Assembly (NCBI GenBank): GCA_013399895.1
Contig: VXBA01001856.1
Span: 62,001-126,000 of the forward strand
From: Serilophus lunatus
Lineage: Eukaryota > Chordata > Aves > Passeriformes > Eurylaimidae
Length of the DNA stretch: 64,000 bases
Direction of reading: 5' to 3'
Shown: one piece after another, positions 26,901 to 40,092 of the stretch
Numbering within the stretch: the first letter of the stretch is position 1
Layout of the letters: every line of letters begins with the position of its first letter
Position numbers and translations under genes: made by a program
The notes under the pieces: generated by a model
Told to the model about the DNA's origin: nothing
Databases searched by the model: none
The model's input: the letters and a program-made list of their open reading frames with translations, nothing else

Positions 26901-29357
26901 AATTTAGAACTTTATCCTTCTGCACTGAAGATTTTCAATTGACTTCACTTGCATTGGGATTGGGGCTCTAAAGGAGGTGTAGAAATTAGCTTTGAACAGC
27001 TTACTAAGTAAGTAGTCCTAACTGCACTCCTCACTGAGATACAATGCTGATCATTAATAACTTGGTAATTTAGGGGAAAAAATCAAGGATCTCAAGCACC
27101 TTTCAGAAGCAGACTGGAGGACTGCATTCAAGGAATAATGACAGAAATGAAAGAATAAAATTGCAACCATCTTTCTTCCACTAAAAAAAAAAAAAATAAA
27201 TAAAGAAAATCAATTTCTAGATAAACCCCTGGTCCTGGATACTCTTCACACAGGAGAACAGAAAGCATTGCCATTATTTTTTTCAACATATATGAAGATA
27301 AATGCCTTAATTGCTGAAAGAAAAGCACCTTCGTGATTTGAAGATTTTGGTTTTTTGAACATAAGTCAACTCTTGTAAAGAAGGTCTTCAGACTTTCAAA
27401 AAGAAAAACAAAACAAAACCAGTCTAGCCTTTACTTTATGAATTTTTCTATCTCATCAAGAGAAGACTCAAACTCCTGCTGAAAATTACCGTTTTGTTCC
27501 AATAACACATAGCAGCTATCTTCCTGAAGCCGTTGCACAAATAACTTGGAATTGCCTCCATGGCTAAGTTAACTCACTGCTCTGCTCAGCTGAAGCAGCC
27601 GCAGACAATGCTGTAAACCCATATCATACAAGACAGGGACTTATATTTTCAACAGAAAATAACATCTAATATTGATAAAAATAAAAGAAGGATTGATAAT
27701 AATCTCCAAGATATTTAATTTTAAGTATTGAAACTCAAAATGAGGAGAGGGTCAAGCCTAGAAATGAAGCATTCTGAGGAATAAGGAGATTTGATGCCAC
27801 ACTCAGTGGCCAAACTTTGGCAAAAAATAGAAGGGAATGACCAGGAGGGATGAAAAACTCCTTACTGAAAAGGTTTATAAATAAATTCTCTGCACTATCC
27901 CATTGTGAAGATCTGAAACAAACATGACTGCAGCTCAGCTAAGGAAACACCTGATGTCTTAGCATGGAGACAAGTTTCATCCCTTTTCCACAGGAAGATG
28001 GGTGTTACAGCCCCATGGGAGAGGTGCAGTAGGAGACAAGTGTCTGTACGACCACAGGTTTAGGCTGGTGCTGCTTAGGGAGATTTGCAGATCTCAAGAC
28101 CCCACCACTAGAAAGGTTTGCAGATCTGTGGTGTTTCCAGTGTGTTCGAAGCTCTGACAATAATAACAAAAGAACAGAAAGGATCGTGACAACAGGGACA
28201 TAGCCCCAGTATACTAATTATCTTATTTTCTCACTAATGACCAGAATCAAAACTTTGAAATCAAAGATTTTAAAGTTGGAAAATCAAACTTCAAACATCC
28301 TAGTAGACAAAATAATTCAGAAAATTCCCTTATTTAGTAGAAGTTGCCTTTGAGTCTCTTCTATATTCCTGTGCTTCAAGATATTTCCTTTATTCTTTTT
28401 GGTGGCCTTCACCATTTACACTCACTGGAATGTAGGTGGATGTAGGTATCTGAATCCTTTCTGAGTTCTTGCAGAGTATTTTTTGTTTCCTAGCTCAGCT
28501 TCTACTCCTTGCCTGTTTTCATCTGCTATGCCTCTTAACTTCCCCTCTTTACTGTGTCTTAAATCCTCAGGTGTTTCTTTGTTGGATCTCTCTTTCTTAG
28601 GACCCTCTATCTGCCCCTTGGAAAGCCTGGGAGCAGCCAAGAAGCTGCTCTGAGCAGCTCCTGCCTGCAGATCGCTCACAGGGAAGGAGTATGAGTGTGG
28701 CAATGGCCTGAGGCAGCTGCCAGCCCACCTCCTGCATCTCCAGCTCTCCAGTGAGCTCCACACAATGTACCCCTTACACCCAGGAGGCAGCAAATGCACA
28801 GCGTTGAAGGTGCTTCTCCAGCACCTTCTCATTTACCATACTCAAAGCTGAGGATTTTTATGAGTTAATGCTTAATTCCTGAAGGCCGAAATTATACCTG
28901 GTGGAGGTTGATATGAACAATCTGCACAAGGCTGAGGTGCCATTTGTTCTGTAGGATTTGAAAACAAACCCACAATCCTTCTCTGTATGAGTCTGACAGC
29001 TCCTGTATTAATTGGCTATCCTACGGCATCCATGCATGCAGTGCTGGTAATTAAGGCAGAGTCAACAGTCATACACCCCCAGATTTAAAGAAAGATTGCT
29101 TGGTTAATTTAGATACAATTTGGTTTTGTATGCTTCTAGAAATTGCTCCAATAATAATTTTATGTATTATTATTACAAAATTAAAAACTGTCAGGAATGC
29201 AGCTATAATTAATGTCTCAGATTTGAAGGCATAACTCTTGAATTTTGAGAAATACCTTTTCTAATAGCAAGAGAAACAGTATTGCTCAGGTTTAAAAGGT
29301 TGAGTTTAAATCAGCTTGTTTACCAGGAAAATGAATAATGAATTCACGTCAAATTAA

Positions 29358-29374
29358 TTTTTTTTTTTTTTTTT
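29358..29374 (+). repeat. T homopolymer (17 bases)
   Basis: Uninterrupted T run followed by CAG. It resembles a polypyrimidine tract plus acceptor (TTTTCAG), but no coding frame follows. Confidence 0.9.
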
Positions 29375-29639
29375 CAGAATCACAGTTATTTTGAAGTAAC
29401 CCATTATTAGAGACAGAAAAGTGACAAATTCTCTCAGCTCAGCAATACAAGAATTTCCTGCTTAAAGGCCTCACCCTAAAAACTTTACGTCCTGTATCCT
29501 GTATCTGACACACTGTATCTGCTACCAAAGCTATGCATCTAAGTACTGCAAATTGTCATTTTTGGGGCAATGCATAGCAGGGAACAACAATAATGAAGGG
29601 TAAAAAAAAAAACAAACCACCCGACAACAGTATAAGCTA

Positions 29640-30125
29640 CAATAATAGAGTTTAGGATGTAATCACTTAGCTGCTGTCTCTGACCACAGTGGTAGAATAC
29701 TACTTTCCAGCTGAGTTTAGGCTCTGAAGGTCATTAGAGATGTGTACCAATAAACATACACTCTGCTATCAGATTAGCAGACAAAACAGTTTCCATGGCA
29801 ACCCTTGGACCAGAGAGCTCGCCTGCATTCAGCATTCATTTAAAATATTTTTTTTTCCTCCCTCAGTCTCCTTGGAGTCAGTCCTGTGAAACACAAGTGC
29901 TTGCAAGCTCTCTAATCTGTGGCTGCCTTTGAAAACCCATCCAACGGGTGTTGAAGCTGAGCCAATTAACGGGACGAGAATTGGGTGAATTGCAGAGAAT
30001 CTGGCAAGGCTGTGTTTACCAATTAGGGGTTTTTTTATGATGCAAATGTTGCACACCATGCAGCAGGAATAAAAGCCAGCTATGCTGAATATGAAACTGT
30101 TAATTGCATTTTTCAGAGACACGGC
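29640..30125. promoter_or_regulatory. possible conserved enhancer block with RFX X-box and octamer
   Basis: The block contains a fully palindromic RFX X-box, GTTTCCATGGCAAC (29789-29802), and a perfect POU octamer ATGCAAAT (30040-30047). It also has homeodomain-type CCAATTAAC (29962-29970), AATTAG (30021-30026) and TTAATTGC (30100-30107), and a forkhead core TGTTTAC (30013-30019). It is less AT-rich than its flanks and is not explained by any repeat or coding frame. RFX and POU sites together are typical of neural or ciliary enhancers, but that is inference. Cross-species conservation would decide it. Confidence 0.3.
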
Positions 30126-33100
30126 TACAAGGTGAAACTAATCATACAAATGATAACTGGGTTTTACCACCTACAGTGCTTTGGTATTGCACTTGCACTA
30201 ATCTGTATTAAAATAGCCCATAAATTTTTACAGGGAAAGAAAATGCAGGCCTTAGTACACCCTCCTGAATTTTGGGGGACATAAGGAATCAGGGAAATTG
30301 GAATCAGGGAAATTAGATACAGGTATCAAGGAAAGAAAACAAATCATTGCTAATAAATATCAAACATGGATTTTTCTTTTTTTAAAGAAAATGTTCATTT
30401 TTGACAAAACAAAGAGAAGTATAATCTATTCAACTCAAAATCCTCCTGGTGAAAGAGTGGCAAAGATGTCAATGAGTAGGAATTTTTCTGAGGGAATCAG
30501 TCCAACAGAAGCTTGTGGATGAGGATGGAAAATGCTTGAATAAAAAGTCCTAAAGAAAACTGGATAGTATATATTTATGGAAAGGCTTATTAGATAATTT
30601 ATAAACAGCAGGAGAGTCTAATATATAAGATCCTAGATTGCCAACAGGATTTGGAAATACTTTAATCTGAAGAGAGGCTTATGAAAAGGACATCATGTCT
30701 AATTGGTCCAAGTTTATTTATTTTCAAGTATTATAATTCAGTATGGGAAAGGGCACACAAATGGGTTTTGAATATAGTCTTTCTCATAAGTTAAACCTCC
30801 ATGGATAAAACTAGTCTCAGTTAAGGAAGTCACTTATGAAGAATATGTAGAAAAAGTAGTTAAAGGAAATCCTTCAATAACATTTTTGATGGTACAGCAG
30901 TACCTAGAAACTGTGAAATTTGATTTTTTTTTCTCAGAGATTTCTCTGTATGGAAAAAACCCCCCCAAAACAAAACAAATTTCCTACCATTTTCTCCTGT
31001 AAACAAGACACCAAAATTGTAACATTAGATAAAATGATGAGATTAGTTTTCTGATATGCACATGGTGAATATTTAGATAGAAAATCTTGCCAATAATACG
31101 TTAAACCATAGACACTTCCACTACCACTATCTCACCCACTTGGAAGTACAAGATACTTTGAGCATACTTAGTTAATTTTTTCCTATGGCAAATTAAATTA
31201 AGCAGTGAGGAGAAATAAAAAGAGGTCTGAAGGACATTTGAGTAAGTAGCTTTACTTGCCTCCAGGTGGGATAAAGACCACAATAATTTTGGGATCCATA
31301 TTCCCAAGATGCTCTAGAAAATTTAATCAATTCTTCATTGAATGCCTACGAGAAAAATTTAAATTACTATGATCTTTCCCATTCCATAGATAATTTCTGT
31401 GTCAATCACATAGAATTAGAAACAGATTAGAATCTCCTGTCATCAATTAGTTTGTAATAAATTTATCCTTATGCCTGGACCTTTGTCTTTCAGAAGACAA
31501 AGCATGCAGCACAGCAAACATTTGGAGAGCACAAATATTTGCTACACTAATGTATTTTATGGTCAGCAATCAGATGAACATGACACTTGGATAAAGAAGA
31601 AAAGCATGAGGCAGACAGGGTTTTCAAATGTTGCATATAAAGAAGAGGATCAAAGTAAATGCTGCAAAGAATAACCACAACTAGAGTAATACACTAGACA
31701 ACTTCAATTGAAAGTGGCATGGCTTAAAGTAACAAGATAATAGGGTTGAATAATGCAAATGACCATATCCCATGTGGGTTTGCACTACAAGAGATCCTAA
31801 AACCACTGAAAATTAGGAAAAGGCATTGAAGAGCAGATTCTTGAAGAGATTTTCCTAAAAGAATAGAGAAAATGAGGACAGCTGGGAACCCTGAATGCAC
31901 AGCAGGATGAGGGGCAAGGGAATGATTTGCTCTATAATAAGAACTGAGTGAAACAGTGACAATTGTAGAAAGTGCATGAAGAAAACTAGCCAGGAATGAA
32001 TGGCCCATGTGTTTCTGAACTGCGCTGGCAATCAATCATCTGTTTTCCAGCAAAAGACAAAATAGAAATTTGAATCGCGACTGCTGCCAGGGTGTGCTTA
32101 GCCCACACCAGAACAGCATTAAGGCAGCAAGAGAAACTCTGTCAGACTTGATAGAATGGTTATTAGAAGGGACGAGTTTTCATGAGCTTCAGAAGACAGA
32201 TGGGTCGTGTCAGAAATGAACTGCATCTAAATGATATGTTTCTCTCCATTCTTTTGTGAATTTATTTACCTGAGCTTTTCATTTTCTTGGGTTGATTCAT
32301 AGGATGCAAAAGACATCCAATGCCACTGGCATATAGACATCTGATAGCTGATTATCTGAATTCTCTTCAGAGGTTTCTTCTAACCAGGAATTTACTGCAG
32401 GTCTGTTCATTTCTATTGTTCATAAGGTTAAAAGATACAGATTTGTAAAATCTGTTTTGTAAGAACTTAGCAGCTATTCAAAAGCAGCCAGAAATAATTT
32501 TGATTTCAATTGTTGCAATGTATAAATTGAAGACCTTGGATCTTGGGATTAAAATGAAAGAGAAAAAATAAAGTAATTGTGGTAATGATCAAAGGATAAC
32601 AAAACACAATTGTCACTGAAGATTATAAAGCACTGAAAAATCTGACTGATTATCTCTGCAAACAAGCTATCAGATTCCTGGAAATTGTTGGAAGCGTGAA
32701 GGCTATTAGAAAAAAAGATAGATTTGCAATGAATGACAAAAATTAAGATCTGCCTTGTACCCTGAAGTTGTAGACAGGTGAAAAACAAATCCTCTGATTC
32801 TTGAGAAAGAAATATTACTTTAAATTTACTTCATAAACAGCAGTTCAGAATCATGGTATAAGGAAATCCACCATTTTTGAATAAGACTGGCAACATAAGG
32901 CAACTGTGAGGGTTAGAGCATAGAGCAAATATTCCAAGTTATGGGTTTAGAGTTATAAGTGAGATGTAGGACATTTGACAGGGGTTAATTGACCAGCAGG
33001 AAATACTTTATAAACTCAGATTAATAAACTCAAGCAAACTATTTGGGCCAGAAGATCACTGAGATTAAAACCGGGATCTTTCAAAGAGATACTTTTTTCA

Positions 33101-36100
33101 GGCATGATATTTTTTTTCCTTCTTTTTGTTTTCGCAAATAGGAAAATGTTTTGCACATTTTAAATCTTGCCATTCAAAGTTGTTATGTAGAAATAAAGAG
33201 TTGCCACCACTCTCTCTATATATGTGCTCAACAAATATTCTCTCCATTGAAGACTGATATTATAAAGACAAGAAACGAGCAAGAGTGTGAGACTGAAAAC
33301 ATGAAATCATTAAAATGGTAACTGGACAAGGTTTTGTGACACTGTTGCGTATCCTTGAACAAAAGCCTTGAAGCTTGGCTTATCTACCTGTCTGGAGATA
33401 TACTGATCCTAGTTCTTGATACAAGTTAGCAGGCCTTTCACAGGTGTCAGAAAAGATTCAAAACCAGAAAATAATTCACAGTAGTAACTCAATTTAGGAA
33501 GAGATGTCCGATCCTCGTAAAGAAGTCTGAGAAAGATGTGGCTACAATAATATCTATGACATGAATAAATCGAATAACAGTATTACTTTTTATTGCTGGA
33601 ACTCTGGTGCTTCTTCATCTTGCTGCAGAGTTTGCAATCCCATCCTAATAAAGTAGGTATGTAGTTAACTGCTATGCATTCTGAGTATACTGGAAATCTG
33701 ATTTTTCATTATTTTCTATTCAGTATTGCTACTATAAAGCTGTGATATCACAGATGCCAATCTTTACTATGTTAACAGGGAACTTCTCCAAGTTAGTATC
33801 AGAGAAATGTTTTCTCCCTCCCAGGCACCATGGTGACTGCAGCACTAAAAATAAGCACTGTCTAAAGGAAGATGAATGAAAATATGAGCGTGGCATTCTG
33901 TAAGCCACAACGAATTAAATCACTGAAATTTCGATGAAAATCATATGGTAAGAACATTTGCTGTCATTTTTCCAAGAAGCATTTGATATACAAGTATCAC
34001 AGAACTCAAGTCACAGCAGCAAGGGAAGGTATCCTACCTGTCCTTCTACTAACTGGGACAGTTTCAACAGACACAGTTGCCATAATTGCTCTTGACTCAA
34101 AGTCCAGATGCTATGGTAGCTCTAGGGGTTGTAGCCTTTCAAGGTTACAATGTTTAGCACAACCAAATCAAGTAAATCTGGACATCAAATTATAAAGAAA
34201 AGCTGAAGACTGTACACCTTCAGAAATATTTTTTTGAATCAGGGAGTGTTTGGATTTTTAATCTGATCTATGTTATTTTGTGTATGTGTTTCTACCTGTT
34301 TCTCTAAAAAATTTTCATATTCCAAAAGTGAAAATGAACAGTTCTTTCTTTCTCTACAGGTCATTGAGACCTCTAGAGAGAGTAAAATCAAAGCCCAGGA
34401 TAAGTCTGAATAGTACAATGTACAGTACAAACCACCAAAATATTCCTTAGATTTCCAAAATAATCTTTTATACCAGTGTAAAATAATAGAGAAAAATAAA
34501 ACCCTGGTTTATTCTTTCAAGGTTTCCACAAGTAGAGTTTACATTATTCACCCCCAATGGATAGAATTGCTTTATTTCTCTCAGAAATGAGGAAGAAAAA
34601 AAAACAAACCACAACCAAATACAAACGAAAGAAACAACATTTCCCCTTGTGGATTAAAAGTACATGACAAGAGAAGATGCAAGGGCACCCCTTAATGTGT
34701 GTTCCTAGACCTGGTTTACTATTATGCCTTTTATTACTCCAAATGGTATGATTGCCCAGTCAAACGTAAGCTGCTACGCACATGATACGAGATCATGTCA
34801 TTTATCAAGAGTCTGAAAGCCAGAACCCTATCAGCACAAGATTAATTTCCCATTCTAGGTAGGTAAAACTGTATACAGAGTGATGCAGTGTTGACTTGCA
34901 GTTATGGGGTGATTGAAGGGAGTGGGGTTGCCAACTCAGACATCCCTGTGAACAAGAAGATTTAGGAAAAAGCCAACTTTGAGCAGGAGAGGACACACCA
35001 AGCCCAGTTGTAGGGTCCATACTGGGATTTGCCAGGACATGTGACAAGCCTGGTGTTTTGGTTGTGTGTATTCCCTGTGACTATATTAATACATTGGGCT
35101 GAAACCATCATATCAGATAACTAAGGCAAAATGAACCAAGCTTTACAATAGGGTTCACAGATAAACTCGGGAATTAAGTTGGAAATGTATTTGTTCAGGT
35201 GTTAGTATTGAAGGTTTACATTTGCGTTGAAAAGCTTTCATCTAATTTTAAAAGCCATACATACTACTTTATTTTATGATAGATTCAGTAAAATTACATT
35301 GGTTAAACATAATTGTAGCTATTGAACCTGCACATATCTTATATAATATCATATAACGACTTTTGGATTTAGCAAAATGTATGATGTTTAAACAGGGAAT
35401 TCTTAGTGTAGATTCCTCTTGTTAGCAATCTGTAATGTTAATTATACAAAAGATATTTTTTATTTTAGTCTTTCTAAAGCTACCAGTTAAAATTAGCAGT
35501 GTCAATGGAATGAAAGAATAGAAATGTATAATGTTTAAATAGCAGACTAAAAACAGACGTAGAAGCTAAAAAGAAAGCCAAAGGGCAAACAATTCCCTTT
35601 GACCATTTTCTTTCCTTTTTCTCATTCTTTTCAAAGTTGCCTTCTCAAATAACAGTACAGTGTACAGTCGTGATAGCTAGAGTGGTTGCTCAAGAGTTGC
35701 AAAAGTATTTGCCAACAATGTTCATGAGATTTTGAAAGTAAAAACAAGAGATTTATGGTACATTTCATGTATTGATTGACCTTTGTATATGACAGAAAAG
35801 TACCTTCCCTTTGTGAGCACAAATTGCAAGAAGAAAGTTTGAGGAAACATTTCTACCTTTGGACTCACAGACCTCAATTTTCTTTTCAAGACTATAATAA
35901 AGACTAACCGGCAGTTCCACTACCCTAGTGTGAGTACAAATTGGCTGAAGTTTGATGTTTCCTAGGGCTTCCTAGATTTTGGGAAGAAATACATACTGAC
36001 AAAGGTGTTATCACCTCCCACAGATGTTCCACTATACCCCAGCCTGGGGAGAAGTGGAGATCACAGCCCTCCTTAAGAAAATTAGAGCAGAAGAAAACTG

Positions 36101-36308
36101 TATGTTCCTGAGTGCTGGAGCTACACATCAGCTGTGGTCAAGGTTGAAAGATGAAACTTGGCCTCTTAGAGAGATAGAACAGGATATTTTTTGAATAGTC
36201 AGGACAGGCTATTCCAAATCTGGAACACAGAAAACAAGTTGTTGAAATTCACAAGTTTGTAGATGGGACATGAGGTTATATACAAAAATGTCCTCTAGAA
36301 GTAGAGAA
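30126..36308. other. unique non-coding sequence
   Basis: No gene or transposon recognised. It contains a perfect 15-base tandem duplication (30285-30314), C/A-rich tracts near 30955-30980 and 34595-34640, and only short chance frames. The frame at 31724-32035 (minus, 103 codons) has no recognisable family. Confidence 0.55.
30285..30314 (+). repeat. 15-base perfect tandem duplication
   Basis: GGAATCAGGGAAATT occurs twice head to tail with no mismatch, suggesting a recent replication-slippage event. Confidence 0.9.
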
Positions 36309-36520
36309 GAATCACAGAATCATAGGATGGTTTGGGTTGGAAGGGATCTTAAAGACTATTGTTCTAAGCTACTGTTCCTACCTCCCTGCCATGGGCAGGG
36401 ACACTTTCCACTAGTCCATGTTGCTCAAAGCCCCATCCAACTTGGCCTTGAACGCTGCCAGGGATGGGGCATCCACAGCTTCTCTGAGCAACCTGCTCCA
36501 GGGTCTCACCACTCATAACA
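36309..36520 (-). mobile_element. CR1 LINE 3' fragment, 5'-truncated
   Basis: The plus strand starts with GAATCACAGAATCATAGGAT followed by GGTTTGGGTTGGAAGGGATC, the complement of the CR1 3' terminus including the octamer-like ATTCTATG repeats. It continues through CCTGCCATGGGCAGGGACAC and CATCCAACTTGGCCTTGAA to about 36520, where similarity to CR1 is lost. The element therefore lies on the minus strand and keeps only about 210 bases. This is one of the younger-looking copies here. Plus-strand frames across it are antisense shadows. Confidence 0.93.
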
Positions 36521-39500
36521 GTTGAGTGAGTCTCTGAGGAATACTCTGAGATTTAATAGTGCCTTGTTCAGCCACACCAAGAAGTCTTAAAAAGGAGGAA
36601 GCAGACTTATTTCACCCTTCACAAAGCCTCTACATTGGAAACATTTCTTTTTCCAGTGATATAACTACTGTATTTTGCCAGAGGGGACATTTTCAGGCTT
36701 GTTCTCTCCCTCATAAACTTTCAGTCCCGGTTGAAATAAACATAACCACATGTCAATTATGAAGTCCTTATCAACCCCTGAATTTCAGACAAAGCTAATA
36801 TTTCTGTTAAGAAACAGAAGACCTGTTGCCAGCCATTATATTTTATTTCCCTGTTTTAATTTCTAGTACTGAATACAATAATTCAAATTTTCTCATATTT
36901 ATAGGTTTCCAGTTGGGTCCAGTTTGGATCTGTAACTATAGCTTTAATGATGGCTCAAAATTTCTAGAAGGGATGCAGTATGCTGTGAAAAAAACTTTAT
37001 ATAATAACAGAGGTAAAGACCAGAAAGAAATGCAAATAAAGAGAGAAGCATGTATTACCAGACTTAAGCTTTCTGGATTAGTGAAACAGAAAACCTCCTA
37101 CGGATTCAGAATAAAAATTTCCTTTCAGTTTATTTTCTGTTGTGTGGGTTACTTTTCCATTTCAGTGACTTCTGTAACAGAGGCAATTGGTTGTTATTGA
37201 CCATTTGTATGGGGCTTCAGTGGCAGTAGCATTTTGAGGAAAAAAGTGCCTTTCCAAAAGATCCTATGTTGCTTTAAAGTATGTAACAGTTTTAGTATGC
37301 CAAATGCACGTCATGCTGTGAGCCATCACAGCAGTACACAGATATTGATTTAGATAGAAACTAGAGAGCTGGGAAAGATAGAAAGGGCACAGTGTGCTTT
37401 CTGATGTGTATGCATTATTTAGCTTTCATAGTTTCATCTGGAGTTAGTGACTATTTAGATAAAATTATAGAATCGGTATCATTGCGTTCAATACAGATAC
37501 ATCAAATTACCTCTGAACCAAAGAGATATAGATGATATGGCTTATTTCTTCTTGTACCTACTATGAAAATGGTTTTCAGTAATGATCTATTTTTTTCCAC
37601 TTGAAAAATATACCTGGAAAAAATACCATACTGAGACGAACAAAGAAAAATAGGGTCTTACCTGCTTGGGTCCCAGACAGTTACACTTGAGAAATATATC
37701 ATGCAAATTCCACCTATTCTAATATCTATGAATGTCAAATGATTGACTTGACACAACTAATTGGGAATTTCTCTAACACAGAAAGATGCTAATATTCATA
37801 GAGTAAGGAAGACAGAGGCAAAAGAATGTGAGGAAGGTGTATTGCAGTAACAAAGATAGAAAAGAATGGAAAGGTCACAAAAGGTCATAACATTTACATT
37901 AATAGCTTAGATTAAAGTCATGATGTTTTATTTTTACTTCCACACTTTCCTAACATGTCTGTAACTGAGACAGAAAAAGAGTTTCGGGAGCCAGACCTTG
38001 TACTTGAAAATTAAATCCCAATAATTTATGCAACATTTTATGAGTGACTTCACACATGCAGAAGTCAACATGAGAAAAACCAAGATCCTTATATACCACT
38101 GGAAAATATTTTTAATAGAGTTTGCTGTTTAGAGATTTCAATTCTTACCGAACTTGTGTACTATGATAGGGAATATGTGCAAATGCTAAAGTTTCAGAAG
38201 ATGACCATTATCATTACATTCATCTGCTTATTCTGACCTACCAGCCGTTTGCACAGAAAGATCTCTAATTAATGGTATTAGTATCAAAAGAATTATTGTG
38301 CAAATAAGATCTTGCAAATCAAACTGAAACATGCACAATCTCTGATAACAAGCTGGCAAATAAATATATTCACATGGAAACACTTATTTGACTTAGCAGT
38401 GCAGAAACATCAAGTAACCTCTGAGAGCTGAAAACTAACAATGCACTGTTTTCAAACAAACAAATTAAATGCTTCCTATTCTATTTTTTGACCAAAATAG
38501 TAGATAAGTATTTAGTAGGCTTTAAAAATTAGCTTATGGTTCACATGACAAGTAAATAACCCAACTACACTTGTCACAAACATCATCATCTGTATAGCAT
38601 ACATTAATATAAAAATGTAAAGATTATATAAAAAAACCCAAAATAAATCCATAGTAGTTCCACCAAGAATCTATGTAATGGTGGCTGTTTTTTTCACTAA
38701 CAATTACATATATGTAAATATGATAATAATAAGAATTATTCTTTTCTCCTGGATACAGATCCCCAGTTAGATATGGCATAAAGATAAGCCTAATTTAACC
38801 AAAAATAAAAGTTTCCAGTTATAATTACAACTAGCCATTGCATGGTGTGATGTGGAAAATACCTTAGAAATGTATCATTCTAGAAATGTTTGAAGTTGTG
38901 TCTTTCAAGTTAGGATTCTGTCTTTACTAGAGATGGTTTTATTTTTAACCTGACATAGAAGTGCACAACTAGATAGAAAGCATACAATTTTCTGTGGAAT
39001 TGCATTCAAAAAGTGTTGCTATAGTGGTTTCTTTATTATTCATTGTTTAATTGAGAAATTCCTAGAAGGTCATAACTAAATTAAAAAATTGGTATCAAGA
39101 AAAACTTCAAAATCACATATTTTTTTATTTAAATATGAGGTAAATCCCATTTTGTCTAAAAATGTACCAAACAGATCTCCCCCTGCCACACAAAAATAAC
39201 CCCCAGACCATATCTTCTGAAAAACTTATTGGAAGAATATTTCTGACAGCAAGTCAAAGTCCTGAATGTAATGCTCCTTATAAGAGTTAAGGAGATGGAC
39301 CAGTCAGGACTGGAAGTCCCTTCCCATCCTTAGACCTTAGAGAATTAACTACAAGGTACAGTTCAGCATCATCATAATTTGGGGCCTAGGTCCTGTCTAT
39401 CTTTTCTGTGCACTTTTCCTGCTGAAAACATCACAAGAACAGCTGCTTTCACAGGATTTTTCATGGAGTCTCAGGAGATCTTCCCGTTATGTTACTGCAG

Positions 39501-39776
39501 TACTTTGAATGACAGTCAAACAGCAAAAACAACAAGAAGAAGATCCAAAGAGAGGAAAGATTGAGGATAGAGGTCATATAGAGATGGAGAAGTATAAAGA
39601 AAAATAAGGAAAAATGGATCATTAAAAAGGAAGGATCAGAAAATATCAACAAAAAGAAGGAGTTGGGGAAACAGAAAATTAGACAGAAATAGAAATTATA
39701 TGAAGAGATTTACAGGAGTTTTTATGATAAGAGAAAAGGAAAATAAAGCATTCATCATGAATGCAGAAAAAGAGAG
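36521..39776. other. unique AT-rich non-coding sequence
   Basis: Nothing recognised beyond chance frames. The frame at 36826-37200 (124 codons) has an alternating hydrophobic and lysine-rich composition and no known domain. Confidence 0.55.
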
Positions 39777-39807
39777 AAGGAGGGAGGGAGGGAGGGAGGG
39801 AGGAAGG
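39777..39807 (+). repeat. polypurine GGGA repeat abutting the assembly gap
   Basis: GAAGGAGGGAGGGAGGGAGG-type repeat runs directly into the N run, so the true length of the tract is unknown. Confidence 0.9.
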
Positions 39808-39934
39808 NNNNNNNNNNNNNNNNNNNNNNNNNNNNNNNNNNNNNNNNNNNNNNNNNNNNNNNNNNNNNNNNNNNNNNNNNNNNNNNNNNNNNNNNNNNNN
39901 NNNNNNNNNNNNNNNNNNNNNNNNNNNNNNNNNN
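39808..39934. other. assembly gap (127 N)
   Basis: Undetermined bases. Translated frames crossing it are artefacts. Its low-coordinate edge is a GGGA polypurine repeat, a plausible cause of the gap. Confidence 0.98.
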
Positions 39935-40041
39935 ACCACTTCTGTGTTCTTCCAGTATGTTGCTTATGAATATTAATTCCGCCCTCTCTCCCTTTATATG
40001 CCATCCTTTTTCGCCATCCAAGCTGATGCAAAATTTAATGT

Positions 40042-40092
40042 AGAGAAAAAGAGAGAGAGAGAGAGGAGGGAAGGGAGGGAGGGAGGGAGGGG
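40042..40092 (+). repeat. second polypurine tract, GA then GGGA repeat
   Basis: GAGAAAAAGAGAGAGAGAGA followed by GGAGGGAAGGGAGGGAGGGA-type units. It matches the composition and strand of the tract beside the gap, 235 bases upstream of this one. Confidence 0.9.

Larger units (their letters stand above)
17611..29639. other. unique non-coding sequence with simple repeats
   Basis: No gene recognised in about 12 kb. Noticed: a GA/A tract (18141-18164), an AGC microsatellite (18801-18814), a single N at 19624, a 17-base tandem duplication (20889-20922), a TG/TA run near 24729-24746, A and T runs (27183-27195, 29358-29374) and a GC-richer patch at 28590-28830. The patch carries the longest open frame of the window (28422-28832, minus, 136 codons). 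Its product is rich in S, R, K and E, with no domain, signal peptide or family resemblance, and is not called as a gene. Confidence 0.55.

Noticed and set aside
26925..26965. AATTGACTTCACTTGCATTGGG, resembling words in old amniote interspersed repeats
   Set aside because: Too short and too diverged to assign to any element by eye.
28422..28832. Longest open frame (136 codons, minus strand) in a GC-richer patch
   Set aside because: No domain, leader or family resemblance. Long chance frames are expected where GC is higher because stop codons are rarer.
39679..40031. Open frames crossing the N run on both strands
   Set aside because: They exist only because undetermined bases contain no stop; purely artefactual.
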